A stretch of 64,000 nt of DNA from Clostridium kluyveri DSM 555. GTDB taxonomy: Bacteria > Bacillota > Clostridia > Clostridiales > Clostridiaceae. The position numbers were made by a program, and so were the translations under genes. Each line of letters opens with the position of its first letter. Position 1 is the first letter of the stretch. The notes beneath the pieces are model-generated. The model searched no databases, was not told where the DNA came from, and saw only the letters and a program-made list of their open reading frames with translations. Positions 1 to 9,280 of the stretch are shown one piece after another. The stretch lies in contig NC_009706.1 in assembly GCF_000016505.1 (NCBI RefSeq), positions 1,116,001 to 1,180,000 of the forward strand, in the 5' to 3' direction.

Positions 1-3000
1 AGTAATCCATTTGCAGGAGGAAATGGTACTGTATCTTCTCCATATAAAATTGCTACTGCTGCACAGCTTAATAAAGTACGAAGTTATTTAAACAAAAACT
101 TCATTCTTACAGCAGACATTGATTTATCAAGCTATGCAAATTGGGAACCTATTGGTGCTTTTAAACCTTTATCCGATAAACCAGAAGATGCGGAGACACC
201 AGATCCCAAGGTAACCTTTAGGGGCAGCTTTAATGGCAATGGACACACAATTTCAAATTTAAAAATTGATCGTAAAGATATGGCAATAGGATTATTTGGC
301 TGCATTACTCAAAATGAAAATAAATCTAATGTAATTTACGATTTAACTGTAAAAAATATCAATGTAATTGGATACAATGATTTAGTCGGTGGTGTAATAG
401 GACATCAGGCAGCGGGATCTCCAATAGAAAAAATTGAACTTATTGGTGACAATAAAATCATTGGAAATGATAACAGTGCCAATGTAGGTGGAATTGTTGG
501 CGGTACAATGTATTCTAATATTACTGATTGTAAGGCACAGGCAGATATAGTTATTAATGGAGATGGAAACAATTTAGTAGGAATATTAGCTGGAGGTCTT
601 GGAAATTGTTCCTTAAGCGGTTGTAGTGCTAAAGGCACCATTACTGTTAATGGAAAGGAAGCTTATTCCATAGGTGGATTAGCAGGATGCATTCACGAAG
701 GTGAATATGTGAAGGACTGTAGTTCAGATGTTACTATTTCTGTAGCTGAAAAGAACTTTATGATTGGAGGTCTGATAGGACACGCTGGAACTTTTGATGA
801 AAATAATCCTACTGTGATTTCAAACTGCACTGTAAAAGCAGATATCACTGCATCGGAAAGTGCTTCACGTATAGGTGGTGTGGTAGGCAGTGGTTTTTAT
901 ATGGAGGAATACTATGCGGCTCCTTCTGTATATATAGTAGAAAATTGCAGTGTTGAAGGTAGTATTACTGGAGGTACAGAAGTAGGTACTGTTGCGGGTC
1001 ATGCTTATAATTCTATAGTGAAAAATTGTACAAGCACTATGACTATTGATGGTAATGCAGATGGAACTCAGATTGGAAAGACAGAGACTGAAGCTTCACT
1101 ATTTGCAGGGGGCAGTGGGACAGAAGCTGATCCATATCAGATTGCTACTGCTAGTCAGCTCAATAGAGTGAGAAGATATTTAAACAAGAATTATATACTG
1201 ACAGCAGATATTGACTTATCAAGTTATGAAAATTGGGAACCTATTGGTGTTTTTAAAGCTGCATCTGAAGATGATGAAGAAGCACCTGTTATGGAACTTA
1301 CTTTTTCTGGAGTTTTTAATGGGAATGGCCACAAGATTTCCAATATCCATATTTCTAGAGATAATGATGTAGGAGTTGGATTGTTCGGTTGTGTTGCAGG
1401 GGACAATGCCTCTGTTAAAAATCTTGTAGTTGAAAATACTACAGTTTCAGGCAAGCAATTGGTTGGAGGAGTTATTGGATACGCTTCATTTAAAAATGCT
1501 GCAGAATCAATTTCACTTGTTGGAGAAAACAATATTACAGGAGGTTTTCTTGTAGGTGGTATTGTAGGAGGAGGATTTTGTGATATCAAAAATTGCAGTG
1601 CAAATGCAAATGTGATTTTGGCTGGAGATAATGCTCAGGGTGTGGGTATATTGTCCGGAGGTATGGAAGCATGTTCCTTGATTGGTTCCAGTGCAACTGG
1701 TACTGTAACAGCAGTGGGAAATGGAAGCTTTAGTATTGGTGGATTGTCTGGTACAGCACATGAAAGTGCATCTGTGGAAGATTGTAATGCAGATGTTGTG
1801 ATAACTGTTGGAGAAAACAGCAGTATGGTAGGTGGACTTCTAGGTAATGCAGGTACCTATAATGTAGAAAATCCAACTATTATCAAGAATTGTTCTGCTA
1901 ATGCTTCTATTAAAGCAGCAGATAGTGCTGAACGTATAGGTGGTATTGTAGGAGCGGGTTTCTACCTTGATGCATATAAGGAATATAGACCAGTTCCATC
2001 TGTTTACAAGGTAATAGATAGTGAAACTTCCGGTAGTATTGAAGGTGGCAAGATTATAGGTACTATTGCAGGACATGCCTATAATTCTACAGTGGAAAAT
2101 TGCACAAGTACTATGACTGTTAATGGTAATGCAGATGCACCACAGATTGGAAAATCAGAAACAGCAGAACCTTCATCCTTTGCAGGTGGAAGCGGTACTG
2201 AAGCTGACCCATATCAAATTGCTACTGCTGATCAGTTGAACAATGTAAGAAAATATTTAGATAAGCATTTTAAACTAACAGCTGATATAGATTTAGCAAG
2301 CTATGAAAATTGGGAGCCTATTGGAGCATTTAATCTACAGGCTGAGGATGAATCAGGATATTTGGCAAATGCATTTAAGGGAAGTTTTGATGGAGACAAC
2401 CACACTATTTCTAATCTGACTACAAATAAAGAAAATTCTGTAGGAGTGGGTTTAATAGGGGCTGCTTCAAGTTCTTCTGTGGTAAAAAACCTTAAAATGA
2501 AAAATGTAACAGCTGAAGGTACAACGGCAGTTGGTGCTGTATTAGGTTATAATCAGGGTACAGCTGAAAATATTACATTATTTGGAGACAATAACATAAG
2601 CGGTTATAACTGTATTGGTGGTATTTTAGGCGGCAATGAAGGTGGAGCAATTAAAAACTGCACTGCTGCTGCAACAATAAATGTGCTGGGTGACAATGTA
2701 TTTGAGGATGGGAGATATATTTTGCCTGATAATGCAGAGGCTGGCGGCATTATTGTAGGAGGATCCTTTACAGGAACAATTGATGGTTGCTCTGCTGAAG
2801 GGACAGTAATCTCCAAAGGAAGCAATGCCATGGGACTTGGTGGTGTAGGTGGCTGCCTTGAATATATGGAAAGTATCACTAACTGCACGGCAAATGTTAT
2901 TATTGATGCTGGAGAATCAGCTCATGGGGTAGGTGGACTTTGCGGCTTTGCAGGTATGTTTGATAGGGAAGCTCCTGCTGTGATTTCTAACTGCACTGTT

Positions 3001-3270
3001 ACTGTTACCATTACTGCCAATGGTGCTACACATATTGGCGGTTTAGTTGGCACTGGATTGTATATGAATATGTACGATATGGAGAGTGTATTTGTAATTT
3101 CAAATTGTGAAGTTACAGCAGAGATCAAGGGCGCCATTACTCCAGGAACAGTGGTTGGACGAGCTGAGGGAAGTACTATTGAAAGTTGTACAGCAAATGT
3201 AACTATAGATGGTGCTTCTGATGGCCCAGAGATTGGAACAACAGACAGACCTTTTGAAAGTGCAGAATAG
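1..3270 (+). CDS. GLUG-type repeat surface protein, C-terminal part (5' truncated)
   Basis: The frame is open from the first base, so the gene starts outside the window; about 1,089 C-terminal residues are seen. They form three modules of about 360 residues starting at nucleotides 10, 1102 and 2179. Each module opens with a motif like FAGGSGTEADPYQIATA, followed by a LTADIDL..YENWEPIG segment and an F.G.F.G..H.ISN segment. Many short glycine-rich turns (GGIVGG, IGGLVG) with NC or SC pairs follow, as in GLUG-motif proteins. Such proteins are usually secreted and fold as beta-solenoids. The protein ends shortly after the third module without an LPXTG motif, CWB2 repeat or membrane segment, so any anchor must lie upstream. 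Role in adhesion or matrix is inferred from the family; substrate unknown. Confidence 0.8.
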   Translation, partial: SNPFAGGNGTVSSPYKIATAAQLNKVRSYLNKNFILTADIDLSSYANWEPIGAFKPLSDKPEDAETPDPKVTFRGSFNGNGHTISNLKIDRKDMAIGLFGCITQNENKSNVIYDLTVKNINVIGYNDLVGGVIGHQAAGSPIEKIELIGDNKIIGNDNSANVGGIVGGTMYSNITDCKAQADIVINGDGNNLVGILAGGLGNCSLSGCSAKGTITVNGKEAYSIGGLAGCIHEGEYVKDCSSDVTISVAEKNFMIGGLIGHAGTFDENNPTVISNCTVKADITASESASRIGGVVGSGFYMEEYYAAPSVYIVENCSVEGSITGGTEVGTVAGHAYNSIVKNCTSTMTIDGNADGTQIGKTETEASLFAGGSGTEADPYQIATASQLNRVRRYLNKNYILTADIDLSSYENWEPIGVFKAASEDDEEAPVMELTFSGVFNGNGHKISNIHISRDNDVGVGLFGCVAGDNASVKNLVVENTTVSGKQLVGGVIGYASFKNAAESISLVGENNITGGFLVGGIVGGGFCDIKNCSANANVILAGDNAQGVGILSGGMEACSLIGSSATGTVTAVGNGSFSIGGLSGTAHESASVEDCNADVVITVGENSSMVGGLLGNAGTYNVENPTIIKNCSANASIKAADSAERIGGIVGAGFYLDAYKEYRPVPSVYKVIDSETSGSIEGGKIIGTIAGHAYNSTVENCTSTMTVNGNADAPQIGKSETAEPSSFAGGSGTEADPYQIATADQLNNVRKYLDKHFKLTADIDLASYENWEPIGAFNLQAEDESGYLANAFKGSFDGDNHTISNLTTNKENSVGVGLIGAASSSSVVKNLKMKNVTAEGTTAVGAVLGYNQGTAENITLFGDNNISGYNCIGGILGGNEGGAIKNCTAAATINVLGDNVFEDGRYILPDNAEAGGIIVGGSFTGTIDGCSAEGTVISKGSNAMGLGGVGGCLEYMESITNCTANVIIDAGESAHGVGGLCGFAGMFDREAPAVISNCTVTVTITANGATHIGGLVGTGLYMNMYDMESVFVISNCEVTAEIKGAITPGTVVGRAEGSTIESCTANVTIDGASDGPEIGTTDRPFESAE

Positions 3271-3381
3271 AGTTGATATTTTAGGTGAAATATCATAAAG
3301 GTATTTCTTGAACGGAACAAAAAAATGTTATTTAAGTGGTGAATAGTCATCTAGAAAGTGTTAGAAAGGCCGATGTCATGG

Positions 3382-3418
3382 GGCGGCTTTGAAATAAAAA
3401 TCAAAGTCGCCTTAATTT
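3382..3418 (+). terminator. Probable terminator of the GLUG gene
   Basis: An 11-bp stem (GGCGGCTTTGA with TCAAAGTCGCC, one G-U pair) encloses an 8-nt A-rich loop and is followed by a short T-rich stretch. It lies about 110 bases after the stop codon, between convergent genes. The T tract is weak, so confidence is moderate. Confidence 0.55.
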
Positions 3419-3428
3419 ATCTAAGCAA

Positions 3429-3677
3429 TTAAATTTCTCCTTCCATGTAAACATTATATTTCAACTTTTCCTTAGATATAGCTTCTAAAGTGTATTCTAC
3501 TAATGAATTATCATTTTTATCTGTGAGCATATATCCTAAATTGGTTAAATTATATTTATTTTTTCTTTCTGATATGAATCCATATATTATTAAAGGACGT
3601 ATAATTCTTAGTGCCAATTCCTTGCTTAGACCAATTTTTCTGCTTAGTTCCAATAAGTCCAGTTCTTCTTTATGAAT
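3429..3677 (-). pseudogene. Winged-helix gene remnant (methyltransferase dimerisation-like)
   Basis: This reading frame of about 82 codons is bounded upstream by TAA and has no convincing ribosome binding site; the first possible start is a TTG at 3653. The predicted peptide (ELSRKIGLSKELALRIIRPLIIYGFI followed by KYNLTNLGYMLTDKN, shown here in separate pieces) resembles the N-terminal winged-helix dimerisation region of SAM-dependent O-methyltransferases, which end this region with a LT..G..L pattern. The catalytic Rossmann domain is absent. It sits 15 bases downstream of the AraC-type gene on the same strand. I read it as the leftover of a deleted methyltransferase gene once downstream of the regulator. 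It could instead be a small DNA-binding protein. Confidence 0.4.
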
Positions 3678-3692
3678 TTAAAACAGATATAG

Positions 3693-4685
3693 TTAGATAA
3701 AACTAACTTTTTTATGCACTACAGGCTGCTTATGTTTTGATTTTCGATATTCGGAAGGACACATACCAGTTATTTTTTTGAATGCTGCTGCAAATTTGCT
3801 TTGATTTTCATATCCTACTTTGGCTGCTATAACGGCAATGCTGTCATATGAGTTCTGAAGCATAAATGCGGCAGTTTTGATTCTGTGATAGTGCATATAA
3901 TTTCCGATTGTTGTTCCATAAATGCCTTTGAAGCAACTTTTCAATGTGGTTGCGCCAATTCCATATTTTTTTGACATTTCTTCAATTGTAATGCGTTTAT
4001 TCATATGTGTAATTAAATGATCTCTTATCTGTTTTGTAATGGTTACTTGTTTTCTTGAATAATAGGGTCTTTCTTGATTTTGTTCTGAAATATTGTTACT
4101 GCTCAAAAAAAGTAATAGTTCAATCACTTTTATTTGATGATATGTGCGGTAAAGTTCTTCTTTTACTGGATAAGGCTGTGAAAAAATATGTTTTATTTCA
4201 TTTCTGGCCCTCAGGATAAAGCAGTGACCTTTTACACATAGTTTTTTCATAAGTTTATATAAATCAATGGAATCTGGCAATTTCATTTTTTTGATAGATA
4301 TCACTGCCTCATCTAAATAAATGATAATGGATATACCCTTAAAATATCCTAATGGGAAATTGGATGAAATTTTTTTACAAGAAAAATTACTAATAGATAA
4401 ATCACCTTCATTTAAATATATATAATCATTTTTTTTAAACTCGCATTCATATCTGCCTTCCATGCAATGATTTATTTCTATGATATTTATATTTGTTATA
4501 TTATTATTTGGTCTTATATCTAGTTTAAACAAATTATATGTCAATTGAATTCCGGGAAGTACTTCATACTGTATAAGTTTTCCGGTACCACTGTGATTTT
4601 CGATATGGTATTCCGTACAATAGCGGTGCTGTTTTATAGCTTTTAGATCTGAACCAAATACATTTTGCCACTGTATTGTTTGCAT
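3693..4685 (-). CDS. AraC-family transcriptional regulator, PchR-like
   Basis: A 330-residue protein. The C-terminal ~100 residues carry two helix-turn-helix units: ITIEEMSKKYGIGATTLKSCF, then the second helix region AVIAAKVGYENQSKFAAAFK ending in a GMCPSEYRK motif typical of AraC/XylS regulators. The N-terminal part contains INHCMEGRYECEF, a pattern seen in the PchR/YbtA-type siderophore regulators, so a metallophore or small effector ligand is likely. The ATG start at 4685 follows AGAAAGGAGACAAACTA with good spacing. Its promoter overlaps a near-perfect Fur-box-like palindrome, which suggests iron repression. No siderophore synthesis or uptake gene is visible nearby; only a methyltransferase-like remnant follows. 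Target genes are unknown. Confidence 0.85.
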   Translation of the reverse strand: MQTIQWQNVFGSDLKAIKQHRYCTEYHIENHSGTGKLIQYEVLPGIQLTYNLFKLDIRPNNNITNINIIEINHCMEGRYECEFKKNDYIYLNEGDLSISNFSCKKISSNFPLGYFKGISIIIYLDEAVISIKKMKLPDSIDLYKLMKKLCVKGHCFILRARNEIKHIFSQPYPVKEELYRTYHQIKVIELLLFLSSNNISEQNQERPYYSRKQVTITKQIRDHLITHMNKRITIEEMSKKYGIGATTLKSCFKGIYGTTIGNYMHYHRIKTAAFMLQNSYDSIAVIAAKVGYENQSKFAAAFKKITGMCPSEYRKSKHKQPVVHKKVSFI

Positions 4686-4750
4686 TAGTTTGTCTCCTTT
4701 CTATTGATATAGTACCTCATTTTAAACCCATATTTTAACCATTGTAATTT

Positions 4751-4783
4751 ATTATACTTTAATTGATATTGATTATCAATATC
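4751..4783 (-). promoter_or_regulatory. Promoter of the AraC gene with an overlapping Fur-box-like operator
   Basis: Read on the minus strand, TTGATA (4774-4779) and TATAAT (4751-4756) are separated by exactly 17 bases. The -35 lies inside GATATTGATAATCAATATC (4765-4783), a 19-bp palindrome with 9-bp arms around one central base. It closely matches the classical Fur consensus GATAATGATAATCATTATC. This position would let Fur block polymerase binding. The Fur assignment is by similarity to the consensus; no experiment is implied. Confidence 0.75.
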
Positions 4784-4843
4784 TTCGCTGGTGATTATAG
4801 GAAAATTTGTAGCAGCAAAATGGCAATTTTAAAATTTACTTGA

Positions 4844-5275
4844 TTATTCAAGCAGTTCTTTTACATCCTTATAAATCAGTATATTTGATATACCTGCATA
4901 GTATCTTATTATTCCATCAATTACGGTTATTGGAGGGGTGAATCCCTTATGGATAATATTATTTACTTCAATTCCCTCCTTATCCGATAAATTTATTTTA
5001 TCAAGTTCTATGAAATTTAATATTATATTTTGTGAAACATCACTATTACTAAAAAATTTTTTTAAATTGTTATAAAGTTCTTCTGTTTTTATAAGTGTTA
5101 CATTTGATTCAGATGAAATAGAATTTTTACAGTTGTTCCTGCAGTTTGTACAGCTGCTGCACCTTGTTTTATTCTGGGAGCTATCAGAGGAATCATGGCT
5201 GCTATTGCAGCATCTCTTTAAGGATAGTACGGTGTTCTTATTCCCATATATATTAATTTTAATTTTTAAGTTCAT
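4844..5275 (-). CDS. Cys-rich, possibly thioredoxin-fold protein
   Basis: A 143-residue protein that I cannot name with certainty. The N-terminal strand KIKINIYGNKN is followed by a Cys- and Ser-rich stretch with seven cysteines in about 30 residues (a CC pair, then CSSCTNC, then CKN). The C-terminal half contains PPITVIDGIIRYYAG, which resembles the cis-Pro region and last strands of thioredoxin-like redox or metal-binding proteins. The ATG start follows AGAAAGGAATTTAAATTAT. It is transcribed divergently from the cysteine desulfurase gene, so a link to sulfur or metal handling is plausible but unproven. The Cys-rich insert could bind metal or carry persulfide. Confidence 0.55.
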   Translation of the reverse strand: MNLKIKINIYGNKNTVLSLKRCCNSSHDSSDSSQNKTRCSSCTNCRNNCKNSISSESNVTLIKTEELYNNLKKFFSNSDVSQNIILNFIELDKINLSDKEGIEVNNIIHKGFTPPITVIDGIIRYYAGISNILIYKDVKELLE

Positions 5276-5355
5276 ATAATTTAAATTCCTTTCTCTAATA
5301 ATAACAATTATAATATCATAAAGAGATATTTTTATGCAATTAAAAATGTGTTATA

Positions 5356-5384
5356 TTGACAAAAAGTACATTTAAAAATAAAAT
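5356..5384 (+). promoter_or_regulatory. Predicted sigma-A promoter for the desulfurase-mnmA pair
   Basis: TTGACA (5356-5361) and TAAAAT (5379-5384) are separated by 17 bases, 54 bases before the GTG start at 5438. No other regulatory signal is evident in this gap. Confidence 0.6.
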
Positions 5385-5437
5385 TAGTATAATAATTATC
5401 AGATGCTTAAACATAATTTGTATAGGGGATGTAATCA

Positions 5438-6607
5438 GTGAATAGAGAAATTTATATGGACTATGCAGCTACAACTTTTGTAAAACCAGAAGTTATAGAG
5501 GAAATGAAGTTATATTTTAATGAATATTTTGGTAATCCTTCTTCCGTCTATGGTATATCTAGAAGCACAAAGATGGCTATAATAAAGGCTAGGGAAAAAA
5601 TAGCATCAGCCATAAATGCAAACAGGGATGAAATATTTTTTACAAGTGGAGGATCAGAATCGGATAATTGGGCCATAAAAGGAGTGGCTCTTGCAAATAA
5701 AGAAAGAGGAAAGCACATAATAACTACAGGAATAGAACATCCTGCTGTAATAAATACCTGCAGATATATGGAAAAACAAGGCTTTAAGGTTACATATCTT
5801 CCTGTGGATAGATTTGGAACAGTAGATATAAAGAAGCTGGAGGAATCCATAGGAAAAGATACTTTAATTGTATCTATAATGTTTGCTAATAATGAAATAG
5901 GTACCATAGAGCCTATAGAGGAAATAGGGAATATATGCAAGAAGAGACAAATCTTACTTCATACAGATGCAGTTCAAGCAGTAGGTAATGTTCCCATTGA
6001 CGTTAAAGATATGAATATAGATCTTTTGTCCATGTCATCTCACAAATTTTATGGACCTAAAGGTATAGGTGCCCTCTACATAAAAAAAGGAGTAAAAATA
6101 GATAGTTTTATTCACGGAGGTTCTCAAGAGAGAGGAAGAAGAGCTGGAACAGAGAATATTGCAGGTATAGTTGGTATGGGAAAAGCACTTGAGATTGCAA
6201 CTTTAAATATGAATAGGGAAAATAAAAGGCTAAGTTATCTTAGAGATAAGATGATAGAAAAACTTCTAAAAATACCAGGTACCAAACTAAATGGACATAA
6301 AACAAACAGACTTCCTAGTAATGTAAATATTTCTTTTGATTCTGTAGATGGAGAAATTTTGGTTATGGCTTTAGATAATGAGGGCATATGTGTATCTGCA
6401 GGAAGTGCATGTTCTGCAGGAGCTATAGAACCTTCACGTGTACTAAAAGCTATAGGACTTTCTGATGTTCGGGCAAAATCTTCTATTCGTCTAAGTTTAG
6501 GAGCAGGTACTACCGAGGAAGATATTAACTATGCTGCAGATATTATAAAAGATACAGTATTTAAGTTAAGAGAAAATAATGCAAAATGGAGTTCTGGAAA
6601 ATTTTAA
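5438..6607 (+). CDS. Cysteine desulfurase, NifS/IscS type
   Basis: A 389-residue PLP enzyme that removes sulfur from cysteine as an enzyme-bound persulfide, giving alanine. Visible family marks are the N-terminal YMDYAATT, the THDAVQA-like segment (here HTDAVQAVGN), the PLP lysine in SSHKFYGPKG (Lys203) and the catalytic cysteine in SAGSACSAG (Cys325). The short loop around that cysteine fits the NifS/IscS group rather than SufS. The start is GTG at 5438, preceded by AGGGGATG. The stop is 18 bases before mnmA, so the two are probably one operon and this enzyme would feed sulfur to tRNA 2-thiolation. No iscU, iscR or sufU gene is adjacent; a role in Fe-S assembly cannot be excluded. Confidence 0.93.
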   Translation: MNREIYMDYAATTFVKPEVIEEMKLYFNEYFGNPSSVYGISRSTKMAIIKAREKIASAINANRDEIFFTSGGSESDNWAIKGVALANKERGKHIITTGIEHPAVINTCRYMEKQGFKVTYLPVDRFGTVDIKKLEESIGKDTLIVSIMFANNEIGTIEPIEEIGNICKKRQILLHTDAVQAVGNVPIDVKDMNIDLLSMSSHKFYGPKGIGALYIKKGVKIDSFIHGGSQERGRRAGTENIAGIVGMGKALEIATLNMNRENKRLSYLRDKMIEKLLKIPGTKLNGHKTNRLPSNVNISFDSVDGEILVMALDNEGICVSAGSACSAGAIEPSRVLKAIGLSDVRAKSSIRLSLGAGTTEEDINYAADIIKDTVFKLRENNAKWSSGKF

Positions 6608-6625
6608 ATTAGAATAGGTGATAAA

Positions 6626-7696
6626 ATGGCAAAAAAAGTAGTAGTGGGTATGAGCGGTGGAGTAGACAGTTCTGTTGCAGCACATCTTTTAAAAGAACAA
6701 GGGTATGAAGTTATTGGAGTAACCATGCAGGTCTGGCAGGAAGATGATTATTATGAAGATATGGAAAGTGGGTGTTGTTCTTTAAGTGCTGTGGAAGATG
6801 CCAAAATGGTAGCATATCATCTTAATATACCTCATTATGTTATGAATTTTAAAGAGGCATTTAAAAAAAATGTAATAGACTATTTCATACAGGAATATAT
6901 GGAAGGAAAGACACCAAATCCGTGTATAGCCTGTAATAAATATATAAAATTTGATGAGCTTTTAAAAAGAGCCATGGATTTAGGGGCGGATTATGTGGCT
7001 ACAGGACATTATGCTACTGTAGAAAAAATTAATGATAGATATACTCTTAGAAAATCAAAGGATCACAATAAAGATCAAACTTATGCTCTTTATAATTTAA
7101 CTCAATTTCAGCTGGCACATACATTAATGCCCTGTGGAATATACAAAAAAGAAGAAATAAGAGAAATAGCAAGGGAAATAGGACTTATGGTTCATTCTAA
7201 AAGAGATAGTGAAGAAATATGTTTCATCCCAGATAATGATCATGGAGCTTATATAAAGAGAATTACGAAGGATAAAGTAAAAGAAGGAAATTTTATAGAT
7301 AAAGAGGGAAATGTTCTTGGAAAACATAAGGGAATAGTATACTATACATTGGGCCAGAGAAAAGGATTGGGTTTATCCTTTGGGGTACCTACGTATGTAA
7401 TAGACATAAAACCTTATACCAATGAAGTTGTGCTTGGCAGTGAAGAAGATATATTTAAAACAGATTTAGTGGCAAAGGATGTGAATTTTCTTCCTTTTGA
7501 GAATTTGACCTCACCGATGAAGGTAGAAGCTAAAATAAGATATTCCTCAAAACCTGCAGAGGCAACCATAAGCTGTCTGGATGAGGAAAGAATAAAAGTA
7601 AAATTTACAGACAGACAAAGGGCAATTACAAAAGGGCAATCTGTGGTGTTTTACAAAGATAATATTTTAATTGGAGGAGGAATTATTGACAGCTAA
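6626..7696 (+). CDS. mnmA: tRNA-specific 2-thiouridylase MnmA
   Basis: A 356-residue cytoplasmic enzyme that thiolates U34 of tRNAs for Glu, Gln and Lys, using ATP and persulfide sulfur. The N-terminal PP-loop [11 protein letters not shown] activates the uridine by adenylation. The two catalytic cysteines are present: Cys100 in TPNPCIACN and Cys199 in EEICFIPD. The region [10 protein letters not shown] and the C-terminal beta-barrel segment ending [11 protein letters not shown] are typical of the family. Length is normal. The ATG follows AATAGGTGATAAA, a modest ribosome binding site. It lies directly downstream of a cysteine desulfurase, its usual sulfur donor partner in Firmicutes. Confidence 0.95.
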   Translation: MAKKVVVGMSGGVDSSVAAHLLKEQGYEVIGVTMQVWQEDDYYEDMESGCCSLSAVEDAKMVAYHLNIPHYVMNFKEAFKKNVIDYFIQEYMEGKTPNPCIACNKYIKFDELLKRAMDLGADYVATGHYATVEKINDRYTLRKSKDHNKDQTYALYNLTQFQLAHTLMPCGIYKKEEIREIAREIGLMVHSKRDSEEICFIPDNDHGAYIKRITKDKVKEGNFIDKEGNVLGKHKGIVYYTLGQRKGLGLSFGVPTYVIDIKPYTNEVVLGSEEDIFKTDLVAKDVNFLPFENLTSPMKVEAKIRYSSKPAEATISCLDEERIKVKFTDRQRAITKGQSVVFYKDNILIGGGIIDS

Positions 7697-7794
7697 TATT
7701 ATAAATGATACAATTAAAAGAAACAAATTTTTTGACAGCCTATTGGGATATTGACGTAAAATGAGATATGTAATAGATTATAAAAATAACATTA

Positions 7795-9047
<1,253 letters not shown>

Positions 9048-9071
9048 TTATAATTATAGAGTTAACATATT

Positions 9072-9105
9072 AAATTTGGAAGCTTAAAGCTTCCAAATTT
9101 TTATT
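9072..9105 (+). terminator. Terminator of ilvC
   Basis: A perfect 14-bp inverted repeat (AAATTTGGAAGCTT and AAGCTTCCAAATTT) runs into a T-rich tail, 25 bases after the ilvC stop. The nominal loop is one base, so the inner A-T pairs must open. Confidence 0.85.
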
Positions 9106-9211
9106 TTAAACTTCTGATTTGTGTAAAAATAAATGAGGATAAATATGGTATAATAATATACATATTATAATTAAATATTAGTATCAGTTTAAAATTAATG
9201 GTATTAAATAA

Positions 9212-9241
9212 TTGACAACGTTAACACTTCTAACGTATTAT
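9212..9241 (+). promoter_or_regulatory. Predicted promoter with a dyad between -35 and -10
   Basis: TTGACA (9212-9217) and TATTAT (9236-9241) are 18 bases apart, about 40 bases before the next gene. The spacer carries ACGTTA-N7-TAACGT (9218-9236), a perfect 6-bp inverted repeat that would fit a dimeric repressor. No regulator can be assigned. Confidence 0.6.
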
Positions 9242-9280
9242 TTTTACATATTCTATATAGATTGAGAAGGAGGCGAGTTT

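Noticed and set aside
1224-2888. Several long minus-strand open frames within the GLUG gene.
   Set aside because: They mirror the repetitive glycine-rich codons of the plus-strand gene, have no ribosome binding sites and no family features.
1-3270. Periodic repeats might be a CRISPR or satellite array.
   Set aside because: The period is about 1.08 kb, always a multiple of three, and the units are protein modules with an intact reading frame.
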